Source of the DNA: Pseudomonadota bacterium
GTDB lineage: Bacteria; Pseudomonadota; Alphaproteobacteria; Acetobacterales; Acetobacteraceae
Length of the DNA stretch: 64,000 nucleotides
NCBI GenBank assembly: GCA_021849425.1
Contig: JAJZSY010000004.1
Span: 62,001 to 126,000, forward strand
Direction: 5' to 3'
Part shown: positions 49,122 through 57,713 of the stretch, piece by piece
Numbering within the stretch: position 1 is the stretch's first letter
How the letters are laid out: the number at the start of each line of letters is the position of its first letter
Notes under the pieces: generated by a model
The model's database searches: none
Told to the model about the DNA's origin: nothing
The model's input: only the letters and a program-made list of their open reading frames with translations
Position numbers and translations under genes: made by a program

Positions 49122-49970
49122 ATGACCCTGCTGACCGCAATCCTGTTCGCCTTCCTGCAAGGCGCCACGGAACTCTTTCCCGTCTCCAGCCTTGGCCATG
49201 TCGTGATCGTTCCCGCCCTGCTGCACTGGCGGATCGACCAGGCGGCGCCGTCCTTCCTGCCCTTCGTCGTGCTTCTGCATGTCGGCACCGCGACGGCGCT
49301 GCTGCTGTATTTCTGGCGCGAGTGGTGGGCAATGTTCGTCGGCCTGCTCGGCCGCGGCAACCCCGGCGAGGTGGACGCCCAGCGCGGCCTGCTGCTGCGC
49401 CTCGTCGTCGCCACGCTGCCCGCCGTGATCATCGGCTTCGCGCTGAAAAAGCCAATCCAGCACCTTTTCGCCAGTCCCGAGATCGCCGCCGCCTTCCTCA
49501 TCGCCAATGGCGCGGTGCTGGTGATCGGCGAAAGGCTGCGCCGGCACCGCGCCGGCAACGGATTCGGCATCGGTCAGATGACGCTGCGCGACGCCGCCAT
49601 CATCGGCCTGTTCCAGTGCCTCGCCTTTCTGCCCGGCCTGTCGCGCTCGGGCTCGGCGATCGTCGGCGGCCTGACCCGCGGGCTCGACCACGAGGCCGCC
49701 GCCCGCTTCGCCTTCCTGATGGCCACCCCGGTGATCGCGGGCGCCGCCGTGGTCGAGGTGCCGCATCTGCTGCACCACGCCGCCGCCGCGCGCGGCATGT
49801 TCGGCACCGCCGTGATCGCCGCCATCGTTGCCGGGATCGTCGCCTATCTCTCGACCGCCTTCCTGATGCGCTATTTCCGCGATCACGACCGCTGGGCGCT
49901 CGGCCCGTTCGCCATCTACTGCGCCGTCCTCGGCGGGCTGAGCCTGATCCTGATCCCCTTCGGCGCCTGA
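49122..49970 (+). CDS. uppP: Undecaprenyl-diphosphatase UppP (BacA)
   Basis: 282-residue membrane phosphatase that regenerates undecaprenyl phosphate from its diphosphate for peptidoglycan and other glycans. Catalytic motifs QGATELFPVSSLGH near the N-terminus and PGLSRSGSAI later are intact, with about eight membrane segments. A 6-bp inverted repeat (CACTTG-N5-CAAGTG, 49076-49092) lies 30-46 bp before the ATG. The stop TGA shares its A with the ATG of the next gene. Confidence 0.94.
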   Translation: MTLLTAILFAFLQGATELFPVSSLGHVVIVPALLHWRIDQAAPSFLPFVVLLHVGTATALLLYFWREWWAMFVGLLGRGNPGEVDAQRGLLLRLVVATLPAVIIGFALKKPIQHLFASPEIAAAFLIANGAVLVIGERLRRHRAGNGFGIGQMTLRDAAIIGLFQCLAFLPGLSRSGSAIVGGLTRGLDHEAAARFAFLMATPVIAGAAVVEVPHLLHHAAAARGMFGTAVIAAIVAGIVAYLSTAFLMRYFRDHDRWALGPFAIYCAVLGGLSLILIPFGA

Positions 49971-51145
49971 TGGCGACCGCGCGCCCCGACATCGTCCGGC
50001 TGATGGGCGCGCGCGGGGCGCGCAGCATCGCCCAGGGCGCGCTGGTGGTCGATTTCGCGCTCTATGTCACCAGGCTCGGCTGGAGCGCGACGTTCCTCGG
50101 CGTCGTCTTCGCGCTGTCGATCCTGTTCGCCGTGGCGGTGACGACGCTGGTCGGCCCGGCGAGCGACCGCTTCGGCCGCAAGCGCTTCGTTCTCGTCTAT
50201 GAGGCGATTTCGGTGCTCGCATCGCTGATCGGCCTGCTCACGCCGGCGGCACTGCCGCTCGCCTTCGCCGCGGTGATCGGCGGCTTCGGCCGCGGCGCGA
50301 ACGGCGCCGCCGGCCCGTTCGCGCCGGCGGAACAATCCTGGCTGTCCGGCCTGATCGAAAAACGGGAGTTCGGCAGCGTGCTGTCGATCAACACCGCGAT
50401 CGGGTTTTTCGGCATGGGGATCGGCGCCGTGCTCGCCGGGCTGATCGGCGCATCGCGGCCGATGTTCGCCTTGCCGCTCGCCGCCTCGCTCATCGCCACA
50501 ATGCTGCTCGCCCTCACCCCCGATCCGCCGCGCAAGCCCGAAGCCCGGGCGGAGCGGCATGAGGAGGTGTCGAAGGCGGAGAACTCCCTGCTCTGGAAAC
50601 TCGCCGGGCTCAACGTTCTCAACGGCACCGGAATCGGCCTGTCCGGCCCGTTCATCTCCTGGTGGTTCGCCGCCCGCTTCCATGCGGGGGCCGCGGCCAT
50701 CGGCCCCGCGCTCGCCATCGCCTTCGCCGCCGCCGGCATCGCGGCCCTGACCACCGGGCGGCTGACCCGGCGGCTCGGCACGGTGCGCGCGGTGGTGCTG
50801 ATGCGCGGCATCGGGCTGGTCAGCCTGTTCGCCCTGCCCTTCTCGCCGAGCTTCGGCGTGGCTCTCGTCGTCTACGCCCTCCGCTCCGCCTTCAACCGCG
50901 GCACCGCCGGGGCGCGGCAGGCGGTCGCCCTCGGCCTCGTGCGCGGCGAGCGGCGGGGGCTTGCCGCCAGCGTCAACACGATCTCGGTGCTGCTGCCGCG
51001 CGGCGTCGCCCCGGCGCTGGCCGGCGTGCTGTTCGAGTCCGGCGCCCTCGCGGCCCCCTTCCTGCTCGCCGGCCTGTTCCAGGGCGCCTATCTGTTCATC
51101 TATCCCCGCGTCTTCGGACGCCACGATCCATCGAGGTCCGCATGA
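49970..51145 (+). CDS. MFS transporter
   Basis: 391-residue major facilitator protein with 12 predicted helices. The loop 2-3 signature appears as VGPASDRFGRKRF, and a central charged loop (PPRKPEARAERHEEVSKAEN) separates the halves. The N-terminal part (GALVVDFALYVTRLGWSA) and ARQAVALGLVRGERRGLAASVN resemble drug/sugar efflux MFS proteins. The substrate cannot be predicted. It is coupled to uppP upstream (1-bp overlap) and to the SGNH hydrolase downstream (ATGA). Confidence 0.85.
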   Translation: MATARPDIVRLMGARGARSIAQGALVVDFALYVTRLGWSATFLGVVFALSILFAVAVTTLVGPASDRFGRKRFVLVYEAISVLASLIGLLTPAALPLAFAAVIGGFGRGANGAAGPFAPAEQSWLSGLIEKREFGSVLSINTAIGFFGMGIGAVLAGLIGASRPMFALPLAASLIATMLLALTPDPPRKPEARAERHEEVSKAENSLLWKLAGLNVLNGTGIGLSGPFISWWFAARFHAGAAAIGPALAIAFAAAGIAALTTGRLTRRLGTVRAVVLMRGIGLVSLFALPFSPSFGVALVVYALRSAFNRGTAGARQAVALGLVRGERRGLAASVNTISVLLPRGVAPALAGVLFESGALAAPFLLAGLFQGAYLFIYPRVFGRHDPSRSA

Positions 51146-51891
51146 TCCGTCGCCTCTGCCTGCTGCTGGCGTTGCTGCTTCCCTTCACCGCCCAGGCCCG
51201 CGTCAATCTCGCCGCCGTGCCGATCGGGCGGATGGACCTGCCCTGGTGGCGGCACCGCTTCGAGCACACGAAGCAGGAGGCGCGCGCGCATCCCGGCGCG
51301 CGGCTGGTCTGGCTCGGCGATTCCATCACCGAATACTGGCACCGCGAGGGGAAGCACCGCTACCAGCAGATCCTGCCGATCTGGCGGCAGTATTACGGGC
51401 GCTACGACGCGCTGAATTTCGGCCTGATCGGCGATACCACGGCGAGCGTGATCTGGCGGATCGACCATGGCGAGTTCGCCGGCCTGCATCCCAGGCTCGT
51501 CGTGCTGCTGATCGGCGCCAACAATCTCGGCCGCACCCATTGGGGCGCGGACCAGACGGTGCCGGGAATCGAGGCGGTGGTGCGCGATCTGCACCGCCAC
51601 GTCCCCGGCGCGCACGTGCTGCTGCTGGGTATCCTGCCCTCGATCCGCTCGGCCTGGATCAGGGCGCAGACCCGGATCATCAATGAAGATCTCGCCCGCC
51701 GCTATGCGCGCAGCGATCTCGTGACGTTCCGCGATGTCGGCCACGTGCTGGAAACCGGCGGCCGCCCCGACCCCGCGCTCTATGTCGACCCACGCATGCA
51801 CCCGCCCGAACCCGCCCTGCACCCCGATGCCGAGGGCATGCGCCGGATCGCCGTGGCCTTGCAGCCGACGATCACCCGCCTGATGCGCTGA
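51142..51891 (+). CDS. SGNH/GDSL-family hydrolase, exported
   Basis: 249-residue protein with a signal peptide (MIRRLCLLLALLLPFTAQA) and an SGNH esterase fold: block I WLGDSITEYW (catalytic Ser), block II Gly in LNFGLIGDTT, block III LLIGANNLG (Asn) and block V ALHPDAEGM (His, with a preceding Asp). The fold resembles platelet-activating-factor acetylhydrolase-like enzymes that deacetylate glycans or lipids in the periplasm. Coupling to an MFS gene and uppP suggests envelope work; the substrate is unknown. Confidence 0.85.
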   Translation: MIRRLCLLLALLLPFTAQARVNLAAVPIGRMDLPWWRHRFEHTKQEARAHPGARLVWLGDSITEYWHREGKHRYQQILPIWRQYYGRYDALNFGLIGDTTASVIWRIDHGEFAGLHPRLVVLLIGANNLGRTHWGADQTVPGIEAVVRDLHRHVPGAHVLLLGILPSIRSAWIRAQTRIINEDLARRYARSDLVTFRDVGHVLETGGRPDPALYVDPRMHPPEPALHPDAEGMRRIAVALQPTITRLMR

Positions 51892-51900
51892 CCGCCCGGC

Positions 51901-53742
51901 TCAGATCGCGCCCCAGGGCACGAAGGCGATCGCCAGCAGGCCCACGACCAGCGCCGCGAGATAGCCCCAGATCGTCTTCAGGGCCCGGTTCGGGTCGATA
52001 TCGGTCATGATCCCGGCGGCGTAATAGCCAAGCCCGACCGGCGGCGCGAACAGGCCGATGCCCATCGCGAGGATGACGATGATGCCATAGCGCACATCGC
52101 CGACATGCAGCGTGCGGGCGATGGGAAACAGGATCGGCCCGAACAGCACCAGGATCGGGATGCCCTCGAGAATGCTGCCAAGCACGATCATCAGGACAAT
52201 CGAGCCCAGCAGGAAGCCGTAGCGCCCGCCCGGCAGGGCCAGCATCAGCCTTGTGATGTCATCGGCGAAACCGGACTGGGTCAGCGTCCAGCTCATCGCG
52301 GTGGCCACCGCGATGATGAACATGATCGCCCCCGACAGCCCGACCGCCTTCGCCGCGCAGTCATACAGCGCCGCCGGCCGGAACCCGCCATAGAACACGA
52401 CCCCGAGGACGATCGCGTAGATGGTGCCGATGGTGGCGACCTCGGTCGCGGTGGCGATGCCGTCGATCACGGCGAAGCGGATCACGAAGGGCAGCGCCAG
52501 CGCCGGCAGGCCGTAAAGGAAGCTCCGCACGATGCGCCGCGCCGGCACGCGCGGCGCCGAGGCCACCGCATCAGCCCCCGCCCAGACCCGCGAGAGCAGC
52601 GCCAGAATGACCGCCAGCAGGATGGCCGGCATCAGCCCCGCAGCGAACAGCGCCGAGATCGAGGTGCCGGTGACCGCGCCGATGATGATCAGCACGATCG
52701 AGGGCGGGATCGTCTCGGCCATCGCGCCGCAGCACGAGACGACCGAGAGAATGTGCCCCTCGTCGATCTTCTGCCGCCTCATCTCCGGCACCACGATCGG
52801 CGCGACCGCCGCGAGATCGGCCGTCTTCGCCCCCGATATGCCGGAGACGAGCAGGATTCCGCCGATCAGCACATAGAACAGCCCGCCCTTCACCGGACCG
52901 ATCAGCTCGGTGAGAAAGCGCATCATCGCCGGCGCAAGGCGTGTCACGGTCAGCAACCCGCCGAGCAGCACGAACAGCGGCACCGCAAGCAGGATGATCG
53001 ACGAGGTGCCCTGCTCCACCTGGCTCGCCATCACCGCGAGCGGCGCGCTCTGCGTGACCATCAGGTAGAAGCTGGTGCAGAAGCCGAAGGCGAAGGCGAT
53101 CGGCACGCCGGCCAGCACGGTCGCGAACAGCATCGCGACGAAGACGAAGATCACCTCCGGCAGCGTGTCGGCGGACAGGGCCCGGCCGGCCAGCCACGCC
53201 GCGCCGACGATGACCGCCGCCCCCAGCGCGCCGCGCCAGACATCCGCGCCCCGATGCGCGAACAGGTCACGCAGCAGGAAGAGCACGATCAGCCCGAAAC
53301 CCGCCACCAGCCCCGCGGCCTCCCAGGCGCTGGAAATGCCGAGCTGCGACAACGATGACAGCCGCTCGACCCGCAGGAAAACGAGGCTTGGCCCGATCAT
53401 CGCCAGCGCGGCGACCAGCTGGACCACATCCGCCCCGGCGCGGAGTCGGGACTGCCAGCGCGCCGGCAGACTGTGCACCAGCGCCGTCATCCGCATGTGC
53501 CGGTCGTCGCGCACCGCGATCGCCGCGCCGATCATGGTCAGCCAGACGAAGACCAGCCGGGCGAATTCCGTCGACCAGATCAGCGGATGAACGAACACCG
53601 TGCGCGCGATGATGCCGGCGAACAGCACCAGCACCTCCGCCGCCAGCAGCGCGACGCCAACGCCGTCGAGCACGGCACCGGCACGCCTCGCGACCGGCCG
53701 GCGAATCCTGCCGGACGCCATGGTTGCAGAACATGCTTGCAT
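51901..53742 (-). CDS. TRAP transporter fused permease (DctQ-DctM)
   Basis: 613-residue fusion of the small (DctQ-like, residues about 1-185, with IWSTEFARLVFVWLTMIGAAIAVRDDRHMRM) and large (DctM-like) membrane subunits of a TRAP system. The large part has VFVAMLFATVLAGVPIAFAFG, the SGISGAKTADLAAVAPI and ETIPPSIVLIIIG signatures, and ends FAPPVGLGYYAAG. TRAP systems use ion gradients for high-affinity uptake of organic or sugar acids, or polyols. The start at complement 53740-53742 has GGGGGAGAG. The binding protein is encoded 122 bp upstream. Confidence 0.92.
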   Translation of the reverse strand: MQACSATMASGRIRRPVARRAGAVLDGVGVALLAAEVLVLFAGIIARTVFVHPLIWSTEFARLVFVWLTMIGAAIAVRDDRHMRMTALVHSLPARWQSRLRAGADVVQLVAALAMIGPSLVFLRVERLSSLSQLGISSAWEAAGLVAGFGLIVLFLLRDLFAHRGADVWRGALGAAVIVGAAWLAGRALSADTLPEVIFVFVAMLFATVLAGVPIAFAFGFCTSFYLMVTQSAPLAVMASQVEQGTSSIILLAVPLFVLLGGLLTVTRLAPAMMRFLTELIGPVKGGLFYVLIGGILLVSGISGAKTADLAAVAPIVVPEMRRQKIDEGHILSVVSCCGAMAETIPPSIVLIIIGAVTGTSISALFAAGLMPAILLAVILALLSRVWAGADAVASAPRVPARRIVRSFLYGLPALALPFVIRFAVIDGIATATEVATIGTIYAIVLGVVFYGGFRPAALYDCAAKAVGLSGAIMFIIAVATAMSWTLTQSGFADDITRLMLALPGGRYGFLLGSIVLMIVLGSILEGIPILVLFGPILFPIARTLHVGDVRYGIIVILAMGIGLFAPPVGLGYYAAGIMTDIDPNRALKTIWGYLAALVVGLLAIAFVPWGAI

Positions 53743-53864
53743 CGTTTCTCTCCCCCCGGTCGTTCCGCTCGCGCGGCGCCGCGTTTTCTTGTCGCCGCTT
53801 TTGCGCGTCCCGCAGGGCGGACGGTTCGGGAGCCTCATCCCACCGTCCGCCGCCGGGTGCGGCC

Positions 53865-54881
53865 CTATTCGAGGGGGCCGGCCGTCTTTTCGAGCAGGCC
53901 CCAGGCCTCGGCGCCGAATGTCCGCTTCCAGTGCGGATAGTATTTCGCCTTGCCGAGCGCGCTGCGGAACGTCGCCTTGTCGACATCGAGGATGTTCATC
54001 CCCTTTGCCGCCAGCTTCGCTTTCAGCGAGCTGCCGAGATCGGCGATATCCTGCCGCTCCGCATGCCCCGCCTTGCCGAATTCCGCGGTCACGATGTCCT
54101 GCCATTTCGCCGGCAGCCGCGCGAAAGCCGGCTTGTTGCCGATGATCAGATAGCCATCCCAGGCGTGCTGAGTCATGCTCAGATATTTCTGCACGTCGTA
54201 GAGCTTCGCCGTGTAGATGATCGGCAGCGGATTTTCCTGGCCATCGACCACGTGATTTTCGAGCGAGGTATAGACCTCGCTGAAATCGATCGCGGTCGGC
54301 GCAGCACCAAACGCGGCGAACATCGACGAGAGGATCGGCGCCGGCGGGACGCGGATCTTGAAATTGTGCAGGTCCGCCGGCGACTTCACCGGCTTGGTGC
54401 CGGAGGTGACGTTGCGGAAGCCGTTCTCCCAGCTCGGCCCGATCTGATGCATGCCGTGGGCGTCGATCTTCCTCGCGATATAGGCGCCGAGCGGACCGTC
54501 GACCGCTGCCCACACATCCTTCGGCGTCAGGAAGGCGTAGCCGATATTGACGATGCCGGCTTGCGGTATCGTCGTTGCCAGAACGGAACTTGCCATGTTC
54601 ATGATCTGGATGCCGCCGAGCCTGGTCTGCGCGATCAGCTGCTTGTCGGTGCCGAGCTGTGCGGCGGGGTAGAGCTTGATATCGAGCCCGCCACCGGTCG
54701 CCTCGCGGATCGCCTTGATCGCCTGCGCCGCGCGGATGTTCACCGGATGGCTCGGCTCCTGGCCGGTGGCCATCTTCCAGCGGAACTGCGCGGCATCGCC
54801 CCTGCGGGTCAGGATCGTGACGGCCGGCACGGATGCCGCCCCCGCAAGCAATGTGCGCCGGCGGATCGTGTTATTGCTCAT
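53865..54881 (-). CDS. TRAP transporter substrate-binding protein (DctP type)
   Basis: 338-residue periplasmic binding protein. The signal sequence has a twin-arginine-like motif (TIRRRTLLAGAASV), common for DctP proteins in this group. Mature blocks include GQEPSHPVNIRAAQ, YPAAQLGTDKQLI, the conserved ligand-Arg region FKIRVPPAPI, and SEVYTSLENHVVDGQENP. The ligand cannot be deduced; the neighbouring transketolase and SDR suggest a sugar, polyol or keto-sugar derivative. Confidence 0.92.
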   Translation of the reverse strand: MSNNTIRRRTLLAGAASVPAVTILTRRGDAAQFRWKMATGQEPSHPVNIRAAQAIKAIREATGGGLDIKLYPAAQLGTDKQLIAQTRLGGIQIMNMASSVLATTIPQAGIVNIGYAFLTPKDVWAAVDGPLGAYIARKIDAHGMHQIGPSWENGFRNVTSGTKPVKSPADLHNFKIRVPPAPILSSMFAAFGAAPTAIDFSEVYTSLENHVVDGQENPLPIIYTAKLYDVQKYLSMTQHAWDGYLIIGNKPAFARLPAKWQDIVTAEFGKAGHAERQDIADLGSSLKAKLAAKGMNILDVDKATFRSALGKAKYYPHWKRTFGAEAWGLLEKTAGPLE

Positions 54882-54932
54882 CGTTGTTTCCTCCTTTCGA
54901 AATGAATCAGACCGGGCTTTGATGTTGGCGTT

Positions 54933-55937
54933 TCAGAGCCACGCCCTGATCTGCCGCGCCATCGCTTCGGCCGAAATACCGTAGCGGTCGTGCAGGGTCG
55001 GCAGCGCGCCGGCGGCCAGGAACGCGTCCGGCAGGCCGATCTGGCGGAACCGGGGCGCGATGCCGGCGCGCAGCATTCCCGCCGCCACGGCCTCGCCAAG
55101 CCCGCCGACGACCGTGTGGTTTTCGGCAACGACGACGAGGCGCCCGCTTTTGCCGGCGGCGGCGAGGATCGTCGCGAGATCGAGCGGCTTGATCGTCGCC
55201 GCGTGCAGCACCTCGACACCGATGCGGTCCGCCTCCAGCATCTCGGCGGCTTGCAGCGCGCGCATGGTCGCAAGCCCGGTCGAGATCACCAGAACATCGT
55301 TGCCGGTCCGGATCGTCTTCGCCGTCCCCAGCTCGAACGTATAGCCATACTCGTCGAGAATCAGCGGCACGTTGCCACGCAGCAGCCGCATGTAGACCGG
55401 CCCGTCATGCGCCGCGATCGCCGGTGTCGCCTGCGCGATCTCGTGCGCGTCGGCCGGATCGACGATGGTGAGATTCGGCATGCCGCGGAAGATCGCGATA
55501 TCCTCGGTCGCCTGATGGCTCGGCCCGTAGCCGGAAGTCAGGCCCGGCAGGGCGCAGACGATCTTCACGTTGAGCCGTTCTTCGGCGATCGCCATGCAGA
55601 TGAAGTCATAGGCGCGGCGGGCGGCGAACACGGCATAGGTGGTCACGAAGGGCAGCGCCCCCTCGCGCGCGAGTCCAGCGGCGGCCGACATCAGCAGCTG
55701 TTCGGCCATGCCCATCTGGTAGAAGCGCTCCGGACAGGCCTTCGCGAAAATGTGCAGGTCGGTATATTTCGCAAGATCGGCGGTCAGGCCGACGATCTCG
55801 GGGCGGGTCTTCGCCAACTCGACGAGCGCGTTGCCGAACGGCGCCGGCGCGGTGCGCTGGCCGGGGGCGGCGATCGAGGCGATCATCGCCGATGTGGTCA
55901 GGCGCGGCTTCGCCGCCTGCGTCGGTGCGGTGCTCAT
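54933..55937 (-). CDS. Transketolase, C-terminal subunit
   Basis: 334-residue protein corresponding to the pyrimidine-binding and C-terminal domains of transketolase (TPP-dependent 2-carbon transfer). The Glu that activates TPP is in RFYQMGMAEQLL; SGYGPSHQATEDIAI, VVDPADAHEI and the C-terminal AENHTVVGGLGEAVA are present. Split transketolases of this kind often act in catabolic clusters rather than the pentose phosphate pathway. Its start overlaps the N-terminal subunit stop by one base. Confidence 0.9.
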   Translation of the reverse strand: MSTAPTQAAKPRLTTSAMIASIAAPGQRTAPAPFGNALVELAKTRPEIVGLTADLAKYTDLHIFAKACPERFYQMGMAEQLLMSAAAGLAREGALPFVTTYAVFAARRAYDFICMAIAEERLNVKIVCALPGLTSGYGPSHQATEDIAIFRGMPNLTIVDPADAHEIAQATPAIAAHDGPVYMRLLRGNVPLILDEYGYTFELGTAKTIRTGNDVLVISTGLATMRALQAAEMLEADRIGVEVLHAATIKPLDLATILAAAGKSGRLVVVAENHTVVGGLGEAVAAGMLRAGIAPRFRQIGLPDAFLAAGALPTLHDRYGISAEAMARQIRAWL

Positions 55938-56833
55938 CACGGGGCCTTTCCGCTGAAACTGGCGTCGAGCAGGTCGATCGCCTGCTGCCACTCCTCGGGC
56001 TCGACGCGGAGGAAGTGGTTGCGCTCGCGGGTTTCGAGGAAGGGTACGCCCTTCGCCATCCGAGTGTCGCAAATCACGATGCGTGGCGCTGCGACTTTGG
56101 CGGCGCGCGCGGCGTCGAAGGCGGCGGCGACGGCGTCGATATCGTTGCCGTCGACGCGCTGGGTATGCCAGCCGAAGGCACGGAAGCGCTCATGCAGCGG
56201 CTCGCGCGACGACATCGCCGAGGACGGTCCGTCCGCCTGCTGGTCGTTGACATCGACGATGCCGATCAGGTTGTCGAGCCGCCAGTGCGCCGCCCCCATC
56301 ACGCCTTCCCAGATCGAGCCCTCGTTCAGCTCGCCGTCGGAAAACAGGGTGTAGACGAAGGCATCCGATGTTTTCCGCTTCAGGCCGAGCGCCATGCCGA
56401 CCGCGATGCCGACGCCGTGGCCGAGCGAGCCGCCGGTAATCTCCATGCCCGGCGTATAGGCGGCCATGCCCGACATCGGCAGGCGACTCTCGTCGGCGCC
56501 ATAGGTCTCGATTTCGCTCTCGGGCAGAATCCCCGCCTCGATCAGCGCCGCATAAAGCGCGATCGCATAATGACCGATCGACAGCAGGAAGCGGTCGCGC
56601 CCCTCCCAGCGCACGTCGTCCGGCCGGTAGCGCAGCGCATGGAAATAGGACACCGCGAGCACATCGGCGATGCCGAGCGCCTGCGCGATATAACCCTGCC
56701 CCTGCACCTCGCCCATCCGCAGCGCGTGACGGCGGATGCGATAGGCCCGCTCGCGCAGCGAAACGTTGGAGCCGGCATGGGGGAAGCCATCGTCGCGGGC
56801 GTCCGGCGACGAGACCGGTTTCGAGAAGGACAT
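55937..56833 (-). CDS. Transketolase, N-terminal subunit
   Basis: 298-residue TPP-binding subunit. TPP/Mg motif GDGELNEGSIWEG ... NLIGIVDVND (here FSDGELNEG), GGSLGHGVGIAVGMALG and catalytic His blocks (SIGHYAIALYAAL) are intact. Together with the following gene it makes one active transketolase. It starts 29 bp after the SDR gene stop in the same direction. Which ketose it uses is unknown; no kinase or isomerase is seen nearby, so a non-phosphorylated or unusual substrate is possible. Confidence 0.9.
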   Translation of the reverse strand: MSFSKPVSSPDARDDGFPHAGSNVSLRERAYRIRRHALRMGEVQGQGYIAQALGIADVLAVSYFHALRYRPDDVRWEGRDRFLLSIGHYAIALYAALIEAGILPESEIETYGADESRLPMSGMAAYTPGMEITGGSLGHGVGIAVGMALGLKRKTSDAFVYTLFSDGELNEGSIWEGVMGAAHWRLDNLIGIVDVNDQQADGPSSAMSSREPLHERFRAFGWHTQRVDGNDIDAVAAAFDAARAAKVAAPRIVICDTRMAKGVPFLETRERNHFLRVEPEEWQQAIDLLDASFSGKAP

Positions 56834-56862
56834 GGCGCAGAATTCCCGACGCTGTTTCTGGA

Positions 56863-57612
56863 TCAGTGGATCAGCATGCCGCCATTGACGTCGATCACCG
56901 CGCCCGTGACATAGGCGGAGAGATCGGAGGCGAGGAACAGGAAGATCCGCGCCACGTCCTCGGCGGTCCCGAGCCGGCCGATCGGAATCCCCTTGAGGAT
57001 CTCGGCGCGCATCTCCTCGGTCAGCTTGCCGCCGGTGATCTCGGTCTGGATCAGGCCGGGCGTCACCGCATTCACGCGGATGCCGGCGGGGCCGAACTCC
57101 CGCGCCATCGCCTTGGCGAGGCCGAGCACGCCGGCCTTCGCCGCCGAATAGTGCGGGCCACCGAAAATGCCGCCGCCGCGCTGCGCCGAAACCGACGACA
57201 TGCACGCGATCGAGCCGCTGCCGCGCGCGCTCATATGCGGCAGCAACGCCTGGCTGAGATGGAACACGCCGGTGAGGTTGACGTCGAGCACCCGTTCCCA
57301 GTTCCGCGCCTCGATCTCCAGCAGCCGTAACGGCTCGGTGATGCCGGCATTGTTGATCAGGATGTCGACCTGGCCGAACGCGGCAAGGACCCGGCGCGCC
57401 GCCTCATCGCAGGCTGCCCGATCGGTGACGTCGCAGGCCACGCCGAGATGCGAAGCGCCGAGCGACGCCGCTGCCTCGTCGGAAGCCCCCTGATCGAGAT
57501 CGAGAATGGCGACCCGCGCGCCGTGCTCGGCGAACAGCCGCGCGGTTGCGAGGCCGATCCCCTTCTTGCTCGCGCCACCAGATATGATCGCGGTCTTGCC
57601 GTTGAGCAGCAT
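56863..57612 (-). CDS. Short-chain dehydrogenase/reductase (SDR)
   Basis: 249-residue classical SDR. Cofactor motif SGGASKKGIG (residues 11-20), an acidic residue after the second strand (DLD) favouring NAD, NNAG (87-90), and catalytic Ser139/140-Tyr155-Lys159 (MSSVSAQ ... YSAAKAG). Likely oxidises a hydroxyl of the imported compound to give the ketose for the transketolase that follows, but that is inference from operon order. First gene of the five-gene operon SDR-tktN-tktC-dctP-dctQM. Confidence 0.9.
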   Translation of the reverse strand: MLLNGKTAIISGGASKKGIGLATARLFAEHGARVAILDLDQGASDEAAASLGASHLGVACDVTDRAACDEAARRVLAAFGQVDILINNAGITEPLRLLEIEARNWERVLDVNLTGVFHLSQALLPHMSARGSGSIACMSSVSAQRGGGIFGGPHYSAAKAGVLGLAKAMAREFGPAGIRVNAVTPGLIQTEITGGKLTEEMRAEILKGIPIGRLGTAEDVARIFLFLASDLSAYVTGAVIDVNGGMLIH

Positions 57613-57656
57613 GCGTTTCCTCCGTGTATCCGGAGCGGAGAAAAGCGCCGGGAGAA

Positions 57657-57703
57657 TGAAATTTCAAACGGATAATTTGCATGAATTGGTGAATTCGGTT
57701 CAT
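57657..57703. promoter_or_regulatory. Candidate operators in the SDR/LysR divergent gap
   Basis: The 101-bp divergent gap is AT-richer than its surroundings. It contains the perfect palindrome TGAAATTTCA (57657-57666) and a larger imperfect dyad ATGAA-N13-TTCAT (57681-57703). Both fit LysR-type operator geometry, with the second close to the lysR start (autoregulation site) and the first toward the SDR gene. Read by eye. Confidence 0.45.
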
Positions 57704-57713
57704 CTCTCCCGCC

